From Paenibacillus sp. 37 (GTDB taxonomy: Bacteria; Bacillota; Bacilli; Paenibacillales; Paenibacillaceae): DNA of 64,000 nucleotides. The notes under the pieces are model-generated. The model was not told the DNA's origin. It saw nothing but the letters and a program-made list of their open reading frames with translations, and made no database searches. The position numbers and the translations under genes are program-made. Below, one piece after another: positions 53,556 to 62,355 of the stretch (position 1 is its first letter; each line of letters opens with the position of its first letter). Location: NCBI RefSeq assembly GCF_008386395.1, contig NZ_CP043761.1, positions 3,224,001 through 3,288,000 of the forward strand, in the 5' to 3' direction.

Positions 53556-54367
53556 TCCAGATACTGCTTGCGTAGCTCGATAGGGGAGATCCCTTCGTAT
53601 TTTTTAAACACTGATCCAAAGTAACTGGCACTATTGAAACCAACGGCTTTGGCTATTTCATGAGCGGTAGTAGCGTTATTTTCGATGAGCATTTCCTTGG
53701 CTTTCAACAATCGATATCGCATCAGATACTCCAGTGGAGTCATTTGAAATTCTTTTTTGAATATCCGATTGAGGTGCTGCTCGGTAACATCCATCTGCTC
53801 AGCCAACATGGGGAGAGAAATATCCTGATGATAATTTTCTTTGATAAAAGTAATGAGTTCATCCAATCTTAATCGGGCATCAGAACGTTCGTAAGCACTA
53901 TAGCGTTCACCTTCAATGGTTAATCTGACCAAAAGCATGTACAGTAATGCGGAGACGTGCCAGATCTGATCCTTGTGCCGGGACTGCAGCGCCAACGTAA
54001 TTTCACGCAACAGGATATGAAGCATTCCATCCGGCTTGAAGGCGCGCAGCTCCCCGATCTGCAAGGAATGCAAGAACCGTGGCAACAAATAGCCATTGAA
54101 AGACAGACAATCAAATCGTAATGAATCACTCAGATTGTGGTAACGGTAGGTTACCTCCGGGAACAAAATGAGAGCGGTCCCTTTTTTGATCGAAAATTCA
54201 TGATTCTTTGCTGCGATTCGCCCTGTTCCTCCGATGCACTGTACAATGCTGTAATCCCGTGAATGGTCGCTCCAATTCATCAATTCATCAACGGTCAACT
54301 GGTTTTGCCCTGTAATCATGAGCGGCATATCGGTATCCAGCGGATTCCCCATGCTAGGTTTCGGCAT
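53552..54367 (-). CDS. AraC family transcriptional regulator
   Basis: 271-residue regulator. N-terminal cupin-type sensor (SIVQCIGGTGRIAAKNHEFSI, TALILFPEVTYRYHNL) and C-terminal AraC domain (ISLPMLAEQMDVTEQHLNRIFKK, EIAKAVGFNSASYFGSVFKKYEGISPIELRK). GAGGAA precedes the ATG. It converges on the amino-sugar-like operon and shares stop bases with its last gene; upstream it is divergent from a FAD oxidoreductase gene. It could regulate either. A good catabolite-response element lies in the divergent region. Confidence 0.9.
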   Translation of the reverse strand: MPKPSMGNPLDTDMPLMITGQNQLTVDELMNWSDHSRDYSIVQCIGGTGRIAAKNHEFSIKKGTALILFPEVTYRYHNLSDSLRFDCLSFNGYLLPRFLHSLQIGELRAFKPDGMLHILLREITLALQSRHKDQIWHVSALLYMLLVRLTIEGERYSAYERSDARLRLDELITFIKENYHQDISLPMLAEQMDVTEQHLNRIFKKEFQMTPLEYLMRYRLLKAKEMLIENNATTAHEIAKAVGFNSASYFGSVFKKYEGISPIELRKQYLD

Positions 54368-54493
54368 CGTTGTGTTATTCCTCTTTTCGTTAAAGGATCA
54401 TGTGCGTAAGTGGCGTGGTTACAGAGTTAAAAGAAACCTAGAAAGAATTATATTACATAAATGGAATAATTTTAATTGAATGACGGGCAATAT

Positions 54494-54507
54494 ATAAAAC
54501 GTTTTCA
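54494..54507 (-). promoter_or_regulatory. Catabolite-response element (cre) candidate
   Basis: On the - strand TGAAAACGTTTTAT matches 13 of 14 positions of the Bacillus cre consensus TGWAARCGYTWNCW. It lies 127 bp upstream of the AraC gene and 156 bp upstream of the FAD oxidoreductase gene. Confidence 0.5.
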
Positions 54508-54662
54508 TATAAATGCTTCAACAATTATTTATTGGATGAATGAGTATGAACTGTAGTCTGATCAGCCTCTATTTATGGATCCCAAAGTATGCCTGCCTTG
54601 CCAACAGAATGCGAAACGGTATACGCTATAACGAATGAGTGATTAAAGAAAGGAATGCAAAC

Positions 54663-55805
54663 ATGAAGAAAGTCATCGTAGTTGGATCGGGTATTCTGGG
54701 GGCATCAACAGCCTATCAATTAGCCAAACATGGCGCAGAGGTCATCATCATAGATCGAAAAGATATAGGACAGGCGACGGATGCAGCTGCTGGGATCATC
54801 TGTCCATGGCTGTCACAGCGACGTAATCAGGACTGGTATCAGCTCGCCAAGGCTGGTGCGCGGTTCTATCCGGGCATCATAGCGGAGCTTAAAGCCGAAG
54901 GAGAAACGGAAACCGGTTATGCTCAAGTGGGCGCGCTTAGTATTCATACGGATGTGGACAAAATCAACAAGATGGAAGAGCGGGCCCATCTTCGCAAAGC
55001 AGATGCACCGGAGATTGGCGACATTACACCTCTTGATGCCAAAGAAACCCGTGATCGTTTTCCTCTACTGGATGAACGTTATCAATCGGTACATATCAGC
55101 GGTGCTGCACGTATAGATGGAAGGGCGCTGCGCGATGCCTTGATCCGGTCTGCACAGCGAAATGGAGCGGAAGTGATCCATGGAGACGCCACGCTTCAAT
55201 TCAAAGCGGATCGGGTCATTGGTGTGAATGTTAATGATCAGAGTTTCTTGGCAGATGAAGTCGTTGTCTGTGCAGGTGCATGGGCCAACGAACTGCTGAA
55301 GCCACTAGGCATACACTTTAAAGTGCATTATCAAAAGGCGCAGATTATGCATTTACATGTGACGGATGAGGAGAATACAGGCCGTTGGCCTGTAATTATG
55401 CCCCCGTCTGACCAATATCTCCTGGCCTTTGATCAACAGAAGATTGTCATTGGAGCCACTCATGAAAATGATGTGGAGGGTTATGATACAAGAGTCACTG
55501 CAGGGGGCATGCAGGAAGTTTTGAATAAAGGTCTGGAACTGGCGCCGGGGCTAGCCAATAGCACATTCCAGGAAGTAAGAGTTGGGTTCCGTCCGTTTAC
55601 ACCTGGCTTTCTGCCAGTAATGGGGGCTGTCCCAGGGTGGCAAGGTCTGATTACCGCGAATGGACTTGGTGCCTCTGGATTGACCATGGGTCCTTTTATC
55701 GGGAGTCAACTGGCGAAACTAGCTCTCGGCATGGAGCTGGATATCGATATTGAGCCCTATACTGTTGGCAAAGCAATGGATGATATTAAAAGAGGTGAGT
55801 CATGA
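54663..55805 (+). CDS. FAD-dependent oxidoreductase (DAO/glycine oxidase family)
   Basis: 380-residue flavoenzyme that oxidises an amine or amino acid. The N-terminal FAD-binding fold is VIVVGSGILGASTAYQLAKHG with the ribose-binding acid in IIIDRKD. DAAAGIICPWLS follows, then VVVCAGAWANELLKPLG, and near the end GFRPFTPGFLPVMGAVPG with LITANGLGASGLTMGP. This is the layout of D-amino acid dehydrogenases and glycine or sarcosine oxidases. Start ATG 54663 has AAAGGA about 8 nt upstream; an ATG at 54639 is also in frame. The next gene overlaps by 4 bp. Confidence 0.9.
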   Translation: MKKVIVVGSGILGASTAYQLAKHGAEVIIIDRKDIGQATDAAAGIICPWLSQRRNQDWYQLAKAGARFYPGIIAELKAEGETETGYAQVGALSIHTDVDKINKMEERAHLRKADAPEIGDITPLDAKETRDRFPLLDERYQSVHISGAARIDGRALRDALIRSAQRNGAEVIHGDATLQFKADRVIGVNVNDQSFLADEVVVCAGAWANELLKPLGIHFKVHYQKAQIMHLHVTDEENTGRWPVIMPPSDQYLLAFDQQKIVIGATHENDVEGYDTRVTAGGMQEVLNKGLELAPGLANSTFQEVRVGFRPFTPGFLPVMGAVPGWQGLITANGLGASGLTMGPFIGSQLAKLALGMELDIDIEPYTVGKAMDDIKRGES

Positions 55806-56089
55806 CATATTCACAACGTTTATCCGATGGAGCGAACTTGTCCGACATCATATATCTGGAGCATCAGATCGGTACGACAAAAGAAGAATTGCGAATCGCT
55901 TTGGAGAAACAAAAAACATACGAACGCGAATTGTCAGAATTGAAGTCATCAACAATCGGTAATGCATCGATAGACGGTTCGGACGAGCAAGTCTTAATGG
56001 AGAAGGCAAGCCAAACGAGGAACTTGATTGAAACCCTGTCTGAACAACTGGAGCAACTACAGGAAACATTGACGAAACTAGGCGATTAA
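55802..56089 (+). CDS. Small coiled-coil protein of unknown function
   Basis: 95-residue hydrophilic protein, almost fully helical, with heptad-like stretches at residues 20-48 and 64-92 (LIETLSEQLEQLQETLTKL). No membrane segment or signal. Its ATG overlaps the oxidoreductase stop (ATGA), so the two are translated together, and a terminator follows. Family not recognised. Confidence 0.75.
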   Translation: MTYSQRLSDGANLSDIIYLEHQIGTTKEELRIALEKQKTYERELSELKSSTIGNASIDGSDEQVLMEKASQTRNLIETLSEQLEQLQETLTKLGD

Positions 56090-56148
56090 TCGGCTCATAT
56101 CTCGTTTTTTCTGAAACCCTGACACTTAAATATACGCTGTGTATACAC

Positions 56149-56175
56149 AAAAACCCCTTATTTAAGGGGTTTTTG
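56149..56175. terminator. Terminator after coiled-coil gene
   Basis: Perfect 11-bp stem AAAACCCCTTA / TAAGGGGTTTT; A- and T-rich on both flanks, so it may work in both directions. Confidence 0.88.
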
Positions 56176-56192
56176 TGATTTAGTTCAAATGG

Positions 56193-56223
56193 TTTATACC
56201 ATTAAATGAACGTATGGTATAAA
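56193..56223. promoter_or_regulatory. Inverted-repeat operator overlapping the P450 promoter
   Basis: TTTATACCAT (56193-56202) and its exact complement ATGGTATAAA (56214-56223) are separated by 11 nt. The right arm contains a -10-like TATAAA, so a repressor bound here would block transcription of the P450 gene 78 bp downstream. Confidence 0.6.
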
Positions 56224-56300
56224 ATGGATGTGGGTGCTGAACTGTCAATTCAGGTACCCATGTAACCAATCACGAAACAATGCTGAGAGGTGGATTCCAA

Positions 56301-57533
56301 ATGTATAAAGAAGTGATACGTGTTGAGGACATCACGGGGTTTCAGTCCAGGTCTGAAGAGTTTTTCCCACTGCACTGGTTTCGAAAAATGCTGTCCGAGC
56401 ATCCTGTCTACTATCACGAAGATACAGATACCTGGAATGTGTTCAGATACAATGATGTGAAGCAGGTCCTCAGCAATCATGAGTATTTTTCAGCCGAAGG
56501 AACTCGAACGACCATTGCGGTGGGAGCGAAGAATAACGAAGGCACACCTCCGGACAAATTAAACATTTCAAGTATCGATCCGCCCCGTCATCAAAAAAGT
56601 CGTTCGTTGTTATCCGCTGCTTTTACACCACGTAGTCTGAAAAACTGGGAGCCACGAATTCGCAACATTGCAGAGCAGCTGGTAGCAGATATTGAGCCAA
56701 ATACGACCATTGATATTGTTCAAGCGTTGGCTGCTCCGCTGCCTTCGATGGTTATGGCTGATCTGCTCGGCATCCCTCTCACAGACAGTCATCGCTTCAA
56801 GAACTGGGTAGATATTCTGTTTCAACCTACCAATCCGAAGACTGCTGAAGAGAGTGAACTGAAAAAACAAATTGCAGCGCAAGAGTACTATCAATTCCTG
56901 TATCCTATTGTAGTTCATAAACGGACTCATCCTGGTGAGGATATCATTACCGATCTGTTGAACGTTGATGTTGAGGGGGAGAAGTTCACGGAGGATGAGG
57001 TTGTTCGCACGACCATGCTTCTGCTTGGAGCCGGTATAGAGACAACGAGCCATATGGTATCCAATACATTTTATTCCTTCCTGTACGATGACCCGAGTCT
57101 GTATGAAGAACTTAGACAGAATCCGGAGTTGGTACCGCTAGCAGTGGAAGAAATGCTTCGTTATCGGTTCCACAATGCCAAACGACATCGGACAGTGAAG
57201 CAGGATAACCAACTGCTCGGAGTGGATTTGAAAAAAGGAGATGTCGTCATCTCTTGGATGAGTGCAGCCAATATGGATGAACAGATGTTTGAAAACCCGT
57301 TTGAGTTAAATATTCATCGTCATAATAATAAAAGACATCTTACCTTTGGCAATGGCCCACACTTTTGTCTGGGTGCCCCGCTGGCAAGAATGGAACTCAG
57401 CATTGCCTTGACTGCATTTGTTGAGAAGATTGCTCGAATTGAACCGGTGGAGTCCTTTGATCTGGAGAATAGTCTGGCCACTTCAGCTCCGGGACAGTCA
57501 TTGACCCATCTGCCAGTGAAGATTGTCGGCTAA
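56301..57533 (+). CDS. Cytochrome P450
   Basis: 410-residue soluble bacterial P450. The I-helix has LLLGAGIETTSHM (oxygen-activation Thr, though the usual AGxxT reads AGIETT), the K-helix has EEMLRYR, and the heme loop is FGNGPHFCLGAPLAR with ligand Cys356. It resembles CYP107-type hydroxylases. Start ATG 56301 with AGAGGTGG 7 nt upstream. No redox-partner gene is adjacent, so it must use ferredoxin or flavodoxin made elsewhere. Substrate unknown; it may hydroxylate a fatty acid or a xenobiotic, the latter fitting the exporter gene that converges on it. Confidence 0.93.
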   Translation: MYKEVIRVEDITGFQSRSEEFFPLHWFRKMLSEHPVYYHEDTDTWNVFRYNDVKQVLSNHEYFSAEGTRTTIAVGAKNNEGTPPDKLNISSIDPPRHQKSRSLLSAAFTPRSLKNWEPRIRNIAEQLVADIEPNTTIDIVQALAAPLPSMVMADLLGIPLTDSHRFKNWVDILFQPTNPKTAEESELKKQIAAQEYYQFLYPIVVHKRTHPGEDIITDLLNVDVEGEKFTEDEVVRTTMLLLGAGIETTSHMVSNTFYSFLYDDPSLYEELRQNPELVPLAVEEMLRYRFHNAKRHRTVKQDNQLLGVDLKKGDVVISWMSAANMDEQMFENPFELNIHRHNNKRHLTFGNGPHFCLGAPLARMELSIALTAFVEKIARIEPVESFDLENSLATSAPGQSLTHLPVKIVG

Positions 57534-57563
57534 GGTAATGAGCTTCATCATTGGACAACCTAA

Positions 57564-57604
57564 AAAGCGGCAGATCAGACGTGAACGTCTTGATCTGCCG
57601 CTTT
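57564..57604. terminator. Bidirectional terminator between P450 and exporter genes
   Basis: 14-bp stem AAAGCGGCAGATCA / TGATCTGCCGCTTT with an inner ACGT pairing. Serves the two convergent genes. Confidence 0.88.
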
Positions 57605-57634
57605 GTTATACAAGCAATTATAAGGCTGGACACC

Positions 57635-59134
57635 TTAATTTGAATTCATGGAAACTTTTTGTCTTACAACCTGTTTGATTTCTTCCTCTTTGGCTTGTTT
57701 GGTACGTTTAATAAAGAAGGAAAGGACCAATCCCACAACAGCGATACCGATGATAACGACATAAGCATCATTTATACCCTGGATCATGGATTCTGTAGCA
57801 AGCTGTTTTTGACTGAGACCATTGGCTGCACCAGTTGCCATCATATCCTGTACGTGTGCCGTTGTACGGGAGGTCATGACACTTACGAGCAATGAAGTAC
57901 CTACAGCGCCAGCCACTTGTCTGACGGTGTTGGAGATAGCTGTACCGTGTGCACCAAGTCTTGGTGGCAGTTGGTTAAGCCCCGCAGTCTGAATCGGCAT
58001 CATGAGCAAAGCCATACCAATCCGGCGGCCGGTAGACATTAATACCAGGTAACCATAACTGGTTGAATCTGTTAAGTCGATGAAACCAATTGTCGTTACG
58101 ATGGTGATCACCATCCCGATAACAGCAAGCCATTTCGCACCAAATCGGTCAAACAATTTTCCGGCTACTGGCATCAGGAAGCCCATGACAAGCGCACCCG
58201 GCAGAAGTAATAATCCGGACTCCAGTGCAGTGTAACCACGTGCGTTCTGGAGATACAAGGGAAGCAACATCATGTCAGCATACATGATCATTGTAATCGC
58301 GATACTGATGACCGTTGTCAGGGAGAACATGTTGTATTTGAAAGCCCGCAGATCAAGCAGCGGAGTTTCGGAAACGAGCTGACGCCATGTAAACAGGGCA
58401 AGAGAAACAATTCCAGCCGCAATACAGATAAGAACTTCTGTACTTGACCATCCCAGACTTCCTGCTCTGCTGAAACCATAGAGCAATGCGCCAAATCCGA
58501 TCGTGGAGAGCACCACACTGATTGTGTCGAACTTGGTGTTGACCCGTTCGGATACATTCTTCAGGTATACAAACGCAAAAGCAATGACAATAAGAGTTAA
58601 TGGAATCATGCCGTAGAACATCGTTTGCCAAGAGTAGTTCTCAAGGATATAACCGGCAAGGGTAGGCCCGATTGCAGGGGCAAAAATGATGGCAAAACCA
58701 ACCATACCCATCGCAGATCCTCGTTTTTCAGGGGCAAACAAGGTCAAAATAACGTGCATCAAGAGCGGCATGATAATACCGGCACCCGCTGCCTGAATCA
58801 TACGTCCTGTCAGCAATGTGCCAAAGTTATTTGCAAGAGCGGATACGATGGTACCAATCAGGAAAATAAACATGGAAGCTTGGAATAATTGCTTGGTTGA
58901 AAAGCGTTGCATGAAGTAGGCCGTAATGGGGATAAGCACCCCGTTCACCAGCATGTAACCTGTCGTTAACCATTGTGCGGTTGCGGCGGAGATGTTAAAA
59001 TCACCCATCAGTTCGGGTGTAGCGACACTCATGATCGTTTGATTCAACGTTGCAAGGAAGGCTCCCAAAATCATGATAAACAGGATGGGACCTTTCTTTA
59101 CGGATAATTCATCTTGTATTCTAGCCTGACTCAA
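57635..59134 (-). CDS. DHA2 family MFS drug exporter (EmrB/QacA type)
   Basis: 499-residue proton-driven exporter with about 14 membrane segments. Diagnostic motifs are LGAFLATLNQTIMSVATPELM in segment 1, QWLTTGYML, the loop TGRMIQAAGAGIIMPLL, and motif C GFAIIFAPAIGPTLAGYIL in segment 5. The start is TTG 59134 on the - strand with GAAAGG about 8 nt upstream. It is divergent from a TetR/AcrR gene over ~220 bp carrying a palindrome, the usual layout for a substrate-induced pump. The substrate range is not predictable. Confidence 0.92.
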   Translation of the reverse strand: MSQARIQDELSVKKGPILFIMILGAFLATLNQTIMSVATPELMGDFNISAATAQWLTTGYMLVNGVLIPITAYFMQRFSTKQLFQASMFIFLIGTIVSALANNFGTLLTGRMIQAAGAGIIMPLLMHVILTLFAPEKRGSAMGMVGFAIIFAPAIGPTLAGYILENYSWQTMFYGMIPLTLIVIAFAFVYLKNVSERVNTKFDTISVVLSTIGFGALLYGFSRAGSLGWSSTEVLICIAAGIVSLALFTWRQLVSETPLLDLRAFKYNMFSLTTVISIAITMIMYADMMLLPLYLQNARGYTALESGLLLLPGALVMGFLMPVAGKLFDRFGAKWLAVIGMVITIVTTIGFIDLTDSTSYGYLVLMSTGRRIGMALLMMPIQTAGLNQLPPRLGAHGTAISNTVRQVAGAVGTSLLVSVMTSRTTAHVQDMMATGAANGLSQKQLATESMIQGINDAYVVIIGIAVVGLVLSFFIKRTKQAKEEEIKQVVRQKVSMNSN

Positions 59135-59170
59135 TCCTTTTCATCCTTTCAATCCACGCGTGACTAAATT

Positions 59171-59184
59171 TACAACGTGTTGTA
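59171..59184. promoter_or_regulatory. Palindromic operator for TetR regulator
   Basis: TACAAC-GT-GTTGTA, inverted arms around a 2-nt centre, in the divergent exporter/regulator region, close to the exporter start. A related TTTACA...TTGT context follows. Likely binding site of the adjacent TetR protein. Confidence 0.5.
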
Positions 59185-59356
59185 TAGTTTACATTGTATT
59201 TATTGAATTATATACATATTCGGACAGATTACAATTTACGTTATGACGTGTTTTCGTCGTTTATTTTACAAATAAAATGAATTTGTTGTGTAAATCAAAA
59301 ATAAACGACTGATTGTTTTAAATTGTAATGTTTAAAATTTGATGGGAGGGATACAC

Positions 59357-59962
59357 GTGAAAAATGAGAAGAAATCAGCCGTGGACCCAAGAATATTGCG
59401 AACGCGTCAGTTAATTCGAGGTGCATTTGTTGAATTGCTGCAGGAAATGGATATTGAGAAGTTGTCAGTGAACAAAATTGCCGAACGAGCGACGATCAAT
59501 CGGGTAACCTTCTACCTGCACTATCGTGATATTACGGATATGATGGAGAAGATGGCCGATGAGATGATCGAGCATATTGAACGGATCGTGGTTGAATATG
59601 CTCCTCATTTTGAGAAGCAAAGGACGGAAGAGGCTTGGCCTGTTCTGGTCAAGTTACTGGAGCATTTTGCAGAGAACGCCTCGTTCTATCAGGTGGTACT
59701 TGCCACAAAGCGCACACCCATTTTCACAGAACGACTCCTGAAACTGTTAAGTACCTTGGTCAAAGCCAAGATAGATCGAGCCGAAATGGAAGATGTTCTG
59801 GAGGATTCCGGCATTCACAAGGAAATTGCCATCTGGTATGGTTCGTCTGCTCTAATCGGTACCATTGTGGCTTGGTTGCGTAATGATATGCCATATTCCC
59901 CTCATTTCCTGGCTAAACAATTCTCGTTGATTCGCTCGTACTCTTATAATGACCTGATATAA
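59357..59962 (+). CDS. TetR/AcrR family transcriptional regulator
   Basis: 201-residue repressor. The N-terminal helix-turn-helix covers about residues 15-62 (RTRQLIRGAFVELLQ, LSVNKIAERATINRVTFYLHYRDITDMM), followed by a helical ligand domain with a TetR_C-type end (GTIVAWLRNDMPYSPHFLAKQ). Start GTG 59357 with GGGAGGG 6 nt upstream. It is divergent from the DHA2 exporter, which it probably represses until a drug binds. Confidence 0.9.
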   Translation: MKNEKKSAVDPRILRTRQLIRGAFVELLQEMDIEKLSVNKIAERATINRVTFYLHYRDITDMMEKMADEMIEHIERIVVEYAPHFEKQRTEEAWPVLVKLLEHFAENASFYQVVLATKRTPIFTERLLKLLSTLVKAKIDRAEMEDVLEDSGIHKEIAIWYGSSALIGTIVAWLRNDMPYSPHFLAKQFSLIRSYSYNDLI

Positions 59963-59963
59963 T
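59956..59963 (+). promoter_or_regulatory. Extended -10 promoter before small protein/two-component genes
   Basis: TGATATAAT, a consensus extended -10 (box TATAAT at 59958-59963), lies at the end of the TetR gene, 45 nt before the small protein start. Confidence 0.45.
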
Positions 59964-60007
59964 CATGCTACAATTGCACCTAACGTTAATAGAGGAGGGA
60001 TAATGTA

Positions 60008-60169
60008 ATGAAATATAGTGCAGAACTCGTCGGTGAGATTTCTTTGTTCGAGATCATACTGGATTCTACTCCTAAATGGATCGTTGGTTATGTGACGGAT
60101 ACTCTGCTGTGGATATACTATAAGCAAGATGTTTTACTATTTAATATACAAGTTGGACTATATATTTAA
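60008..60169 (+). CDS. Small 53-residue protein upstream of two-component genes
   Basis: ATG 60008 follows AGAGGAGGGA (59991-60000) by 7 nt, one of the better ribosome binding sites in the window. The peptide begins MKYSAELVGEISLFEIIL and ends VLLFNIQVGLYI; it is hydrophobic in the second half (WIVGYVTDTLLWIYY), so it might associate with the membrane. It ends 27 bp before the response-regulator gene and likely shares its transcript. It resembles no family I know; a sensor-modulating peptide or a leader are possible. Confidence 0.5.
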   Translation: MKYSAELVGEISLFEIILDSTPKWIVGYVTDTLLWIYYKQDVLLFNIQVGLYI

Positions 60170-60196
60170 ACGTAACGGAGAGGACAGAAAAAACAT

Positions 60197-60871
60197 ATGG
60201 CTACTATACTCGTTGCAGACGACGATGCAAACATTCGTGAACTCGTCTGTCTATTTCTCAAAAACGATGGATTCACCACAGTGGAAGCTGCGGATGGTAA
60301 GGAAGCTCTCACTATATATGGCGAAACTCCAGTGGATCTGGTCGTCCTTGATATTATGATGCCTGTCATGGATGGTTGGGCACTGTGCAAAGAACTCCGA
60401 AGAGCCAATCCCGACCTCCCGTTACTCATGCTGACGGCGAGAGGAGAGACTTGGGAGAAGGTGAAAGGATTCGAACTGGGTACGGATGATTATTTGACCA
60501 AACCGTTTGATCCATTAGAGCTGACCGCTCGTGTCCGAGCATTACTGAAACGATACAAAATCGGCTCCACACACACAATCCAGTTTGGCAACGTCATTCT
60601 GGACCGTCAGACGTATAAGGTGATGAGAGGCACGGAGTCGCTTACGTTACCACTTAAGGAGTTCGAATTGCTGTATAAGCTTGCTGGAACACCAGGACAA
60701 GTCTATACACGTGAGCAATTAATCGATCAGATATGGGGTATTGATTACGCGGGAGATGATCGAACAATAGACGTACATATTAAGCGCCTGCGCGAACGAT
60801 TCGCGACGACACCTGATTTTCGGATTGAAACGGTGCGTGGGCTAGGGTACAGACTTGAGGTCTATGAATGA
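60197..60871 (+). CDS. OmpR-family response regulator
   Basis: 224-residue two-component regulator. Receiver domain residues 1-120 have the acidic pocket ADDD (8-10), phospho-acceptor Asp52 (VVLDIMMP) and Lys of LTKPFDP (about 101). The C-terminal winged helix (about 128-222) has LTLPLKEFELLYKLA, YTREQLIDQIWG and DDRTIDVHIKRLRERF. GGAGAGGA precedes the ATG. Its stop overlaps the kinase start (ATGA). The twin hydrolase genes downstream carry matching 11-bp direct repeats that suit an OmpR-type dimer. Confidence 0.94.
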   Translation: MATILVADDDANIRELVCLFLKNDGFTTVEAADGKEALTIYGETPVDLVVLDIMMPVMDGWALCKELRRANPDLPLLMLTARGETWEKVKGFELGTDDYLTKPFDPLELTARVRALLKRYKIGSTHTIQFGNVILDRQTYKVMRGTESLTLPLKEFELLYKLAGTPGQVYTREQLIDQIWGIDYAGDDRTIDVHIKRLRERFATTPDFRIETVRGLGYRLEVYE

Positions 60872-62238
60872 TCAGATCATTATACATTCGTGTGGTGCTC
60901 ACCTTTCTGATCTCTGTCATCGCTGGTACAGTTATTTCTTTTTTTATGTCAACCTGGATATTCGAAGATAAATTGAACGAAAATGCCCGAATTAACATAC
61001 GCAACTTTGGCCAGGACGTTGTGCAGATTTATAAGACGCTGCCTGCTGATGAAGCAGAATCATTTGTTAGTCGAATGAAACAACTTGATTCGTATCATAT
61101 TCGAATTTATGATGCAACGGGCAATTTCCAGTCTTATGGGAAGCTTAACGAACATAAATCATCCCCCGTATCGACGGATCAACTCAAGAAGGTGTTAAAC
61201 GGAGGGGTTGTACAGGACACACCTAAAGGTATTGCTACCGTTCTTTTGGGGCTACCGATCAAGACGGAAACGGGTACAAGAGCGATGTTTCTAGAAACAC
61301 TCTCACCGCCCTCAGCCTCTTTTGTGGTCCAGTTTGGCTTGATTTTTGCAAGCTGTTCCTTGATTGTAGGAAGTTTGTTGATTGTGGTTGCTTCTGTATA
61401 TCTGGTTAGACCGATCAAAAAATTGACCAAAGCGACCAAACGGATTGCAGCTGGAGATTTCAACGTCAAGCTGAACATTAAACAAACGACGGAGATTGGT
61501 ACGTTGGCCCGCAGCTTTGAAGAAATGATGTATGATCTTCAGCAGTTGGAGCAGATGCGCAGGGAATTCGTTACCAATGTTTCGCACGAGGTTCAATCTC
61601 CGCTCACCTCGATATCCGGTTACGCTTCGGCACTGAAGCAAGTAAATCTCTCAGAGCAAGAACGAAACCGTTACTTGGATATTATCATCTCTGAAGCAAA
61701 ACGAATGTCCAAAATGAGCGATAGCCTGCTCAAGCTGAGTTTACTTGAATCGCAGTCACAGCAACTACGGCTCACCACCTTAAGCCTTGATGAACAGATC
61801 AGGCGGGTCATTGTGGCGCTTCAGCCGCAATGGTCTGGGCGCAACATTCATTTCGAGCTTGATTTGGAGAATGTGAAGGTAACGGCTGATCACGATCAGT
61901 TAAATCAGGTATGGACAAACATCATCGGAAATAGCATCAAGTTTTCCGAGGATGGCGGTATGATTAAAGTCAGTATCGAAGAGGACTCCAAAAATGTGAC
62001 TGTTCGAATATCCGACACGGGCATTGGAATTCCCCTGGAAGATCAGAAGCGTATATTCGACCGTTTTTTCAAGGCAGATCGTTCCCACAGCCGCAAATAT
62101 GACGGGAGTGGCATGGGACTTGCTATCGTTAAACAGATCGTGTCCCTTCATCAGGGTGACATCCGAGTGGAAAGCGAACCTGGTCAAGGCACGACCTTTA
62201 TGATCACGTTGCCCATACATCCACCAACGGATAGTTAG
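60868..62238 (+). CDS. Membrane sensor histidine kinase with HAMP domain
   Basis: 456-residue partner of the response regulator. A first membrane segment (VVLTFLISVIAGTVISFFM), an extracytoplasmic sensor of ~125 residues, a second segment (FGLIFASCSLIVGSLLIVVASVYLV) and a HAMP linker (RPIKKLTKATKRIAAGDF). The phosphorylated His240 lies in FVTNVSHEVQSPLTSISGYA, and the ATPase boxes are NIIGNSIKF, DTGIGIP and GSGMGLAIVKQI. It probably senses envelope or antimicrobial stress, but the sensor domain gives no clear clue. Confidence 0.94.
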   Translation: MIRSLYIRVVLTFLISVIAGTVISFFMSTWIFEDKLNENARINIRNFGQDVVQIYKTLPADEAESFVSRMKQLDSYHIRIYDATGNFQSYGKLNEHKSSPVSTDQLKKVLNGGVVQDTPKGIATVLLGLPIKTETGTRAMFLETLSPPSASFVVQFGLIFASCSLIVGSLLIVVASVYLVRPIKKLTKATKRIAAGDFNVKLNIKQTTEIGTLARSFEEMMYDLQQLEQMRREFVTNVSHEVQSPLTSISGYASALKQVNLSEQERNRYLDIIISEAKRMSKMSDSLLKLSLLESQSQQLRLTTLSLDEQIRRVIVALQPQWSGRNIHFELDLENVKVTADHDQLNQVWTNIIGNSIKFSEDGGMIKVSIEEDSKNVTVRISDTGIGIPLEDQKRIFDRFFKADRSHSRKYDGSGMGLAIVKQIVSLHQGDIRVESEPGQGTTFMITLPIHPPTDS

Positions 62239-62298
62239 GCTCACAGGATAGGGTCAATGAATAGAATATCCATCGGATTATCTAAACCGAATGTTCTT

Positions 62299-62350
62299 GT
62301 CCTATGTAACATGCAAGCTTCCTTGTATGTTACATAGGACATTTTTTTTT
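62299..62350. terminator. Terminator of the two-component operon
   Basis: Perfect 14-bp stem GTCCTATGTAACAT / ATGTTACATAGGAC plus an inner CAAG/CTTG pairing, followed by T9. Confidence 0.9.
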
Positions 62351-62355
62351 GCTTG

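Noticed and set aside
30447..60190. 16-mer ACGGAGAGGACAGAAA shared by 30447-30462 and 60175-60190 as proof of a repeat family
   Set aside because: About one such match is expected by chance in 64 kb, and in the second place it contains an ordinary ribosome binding site.
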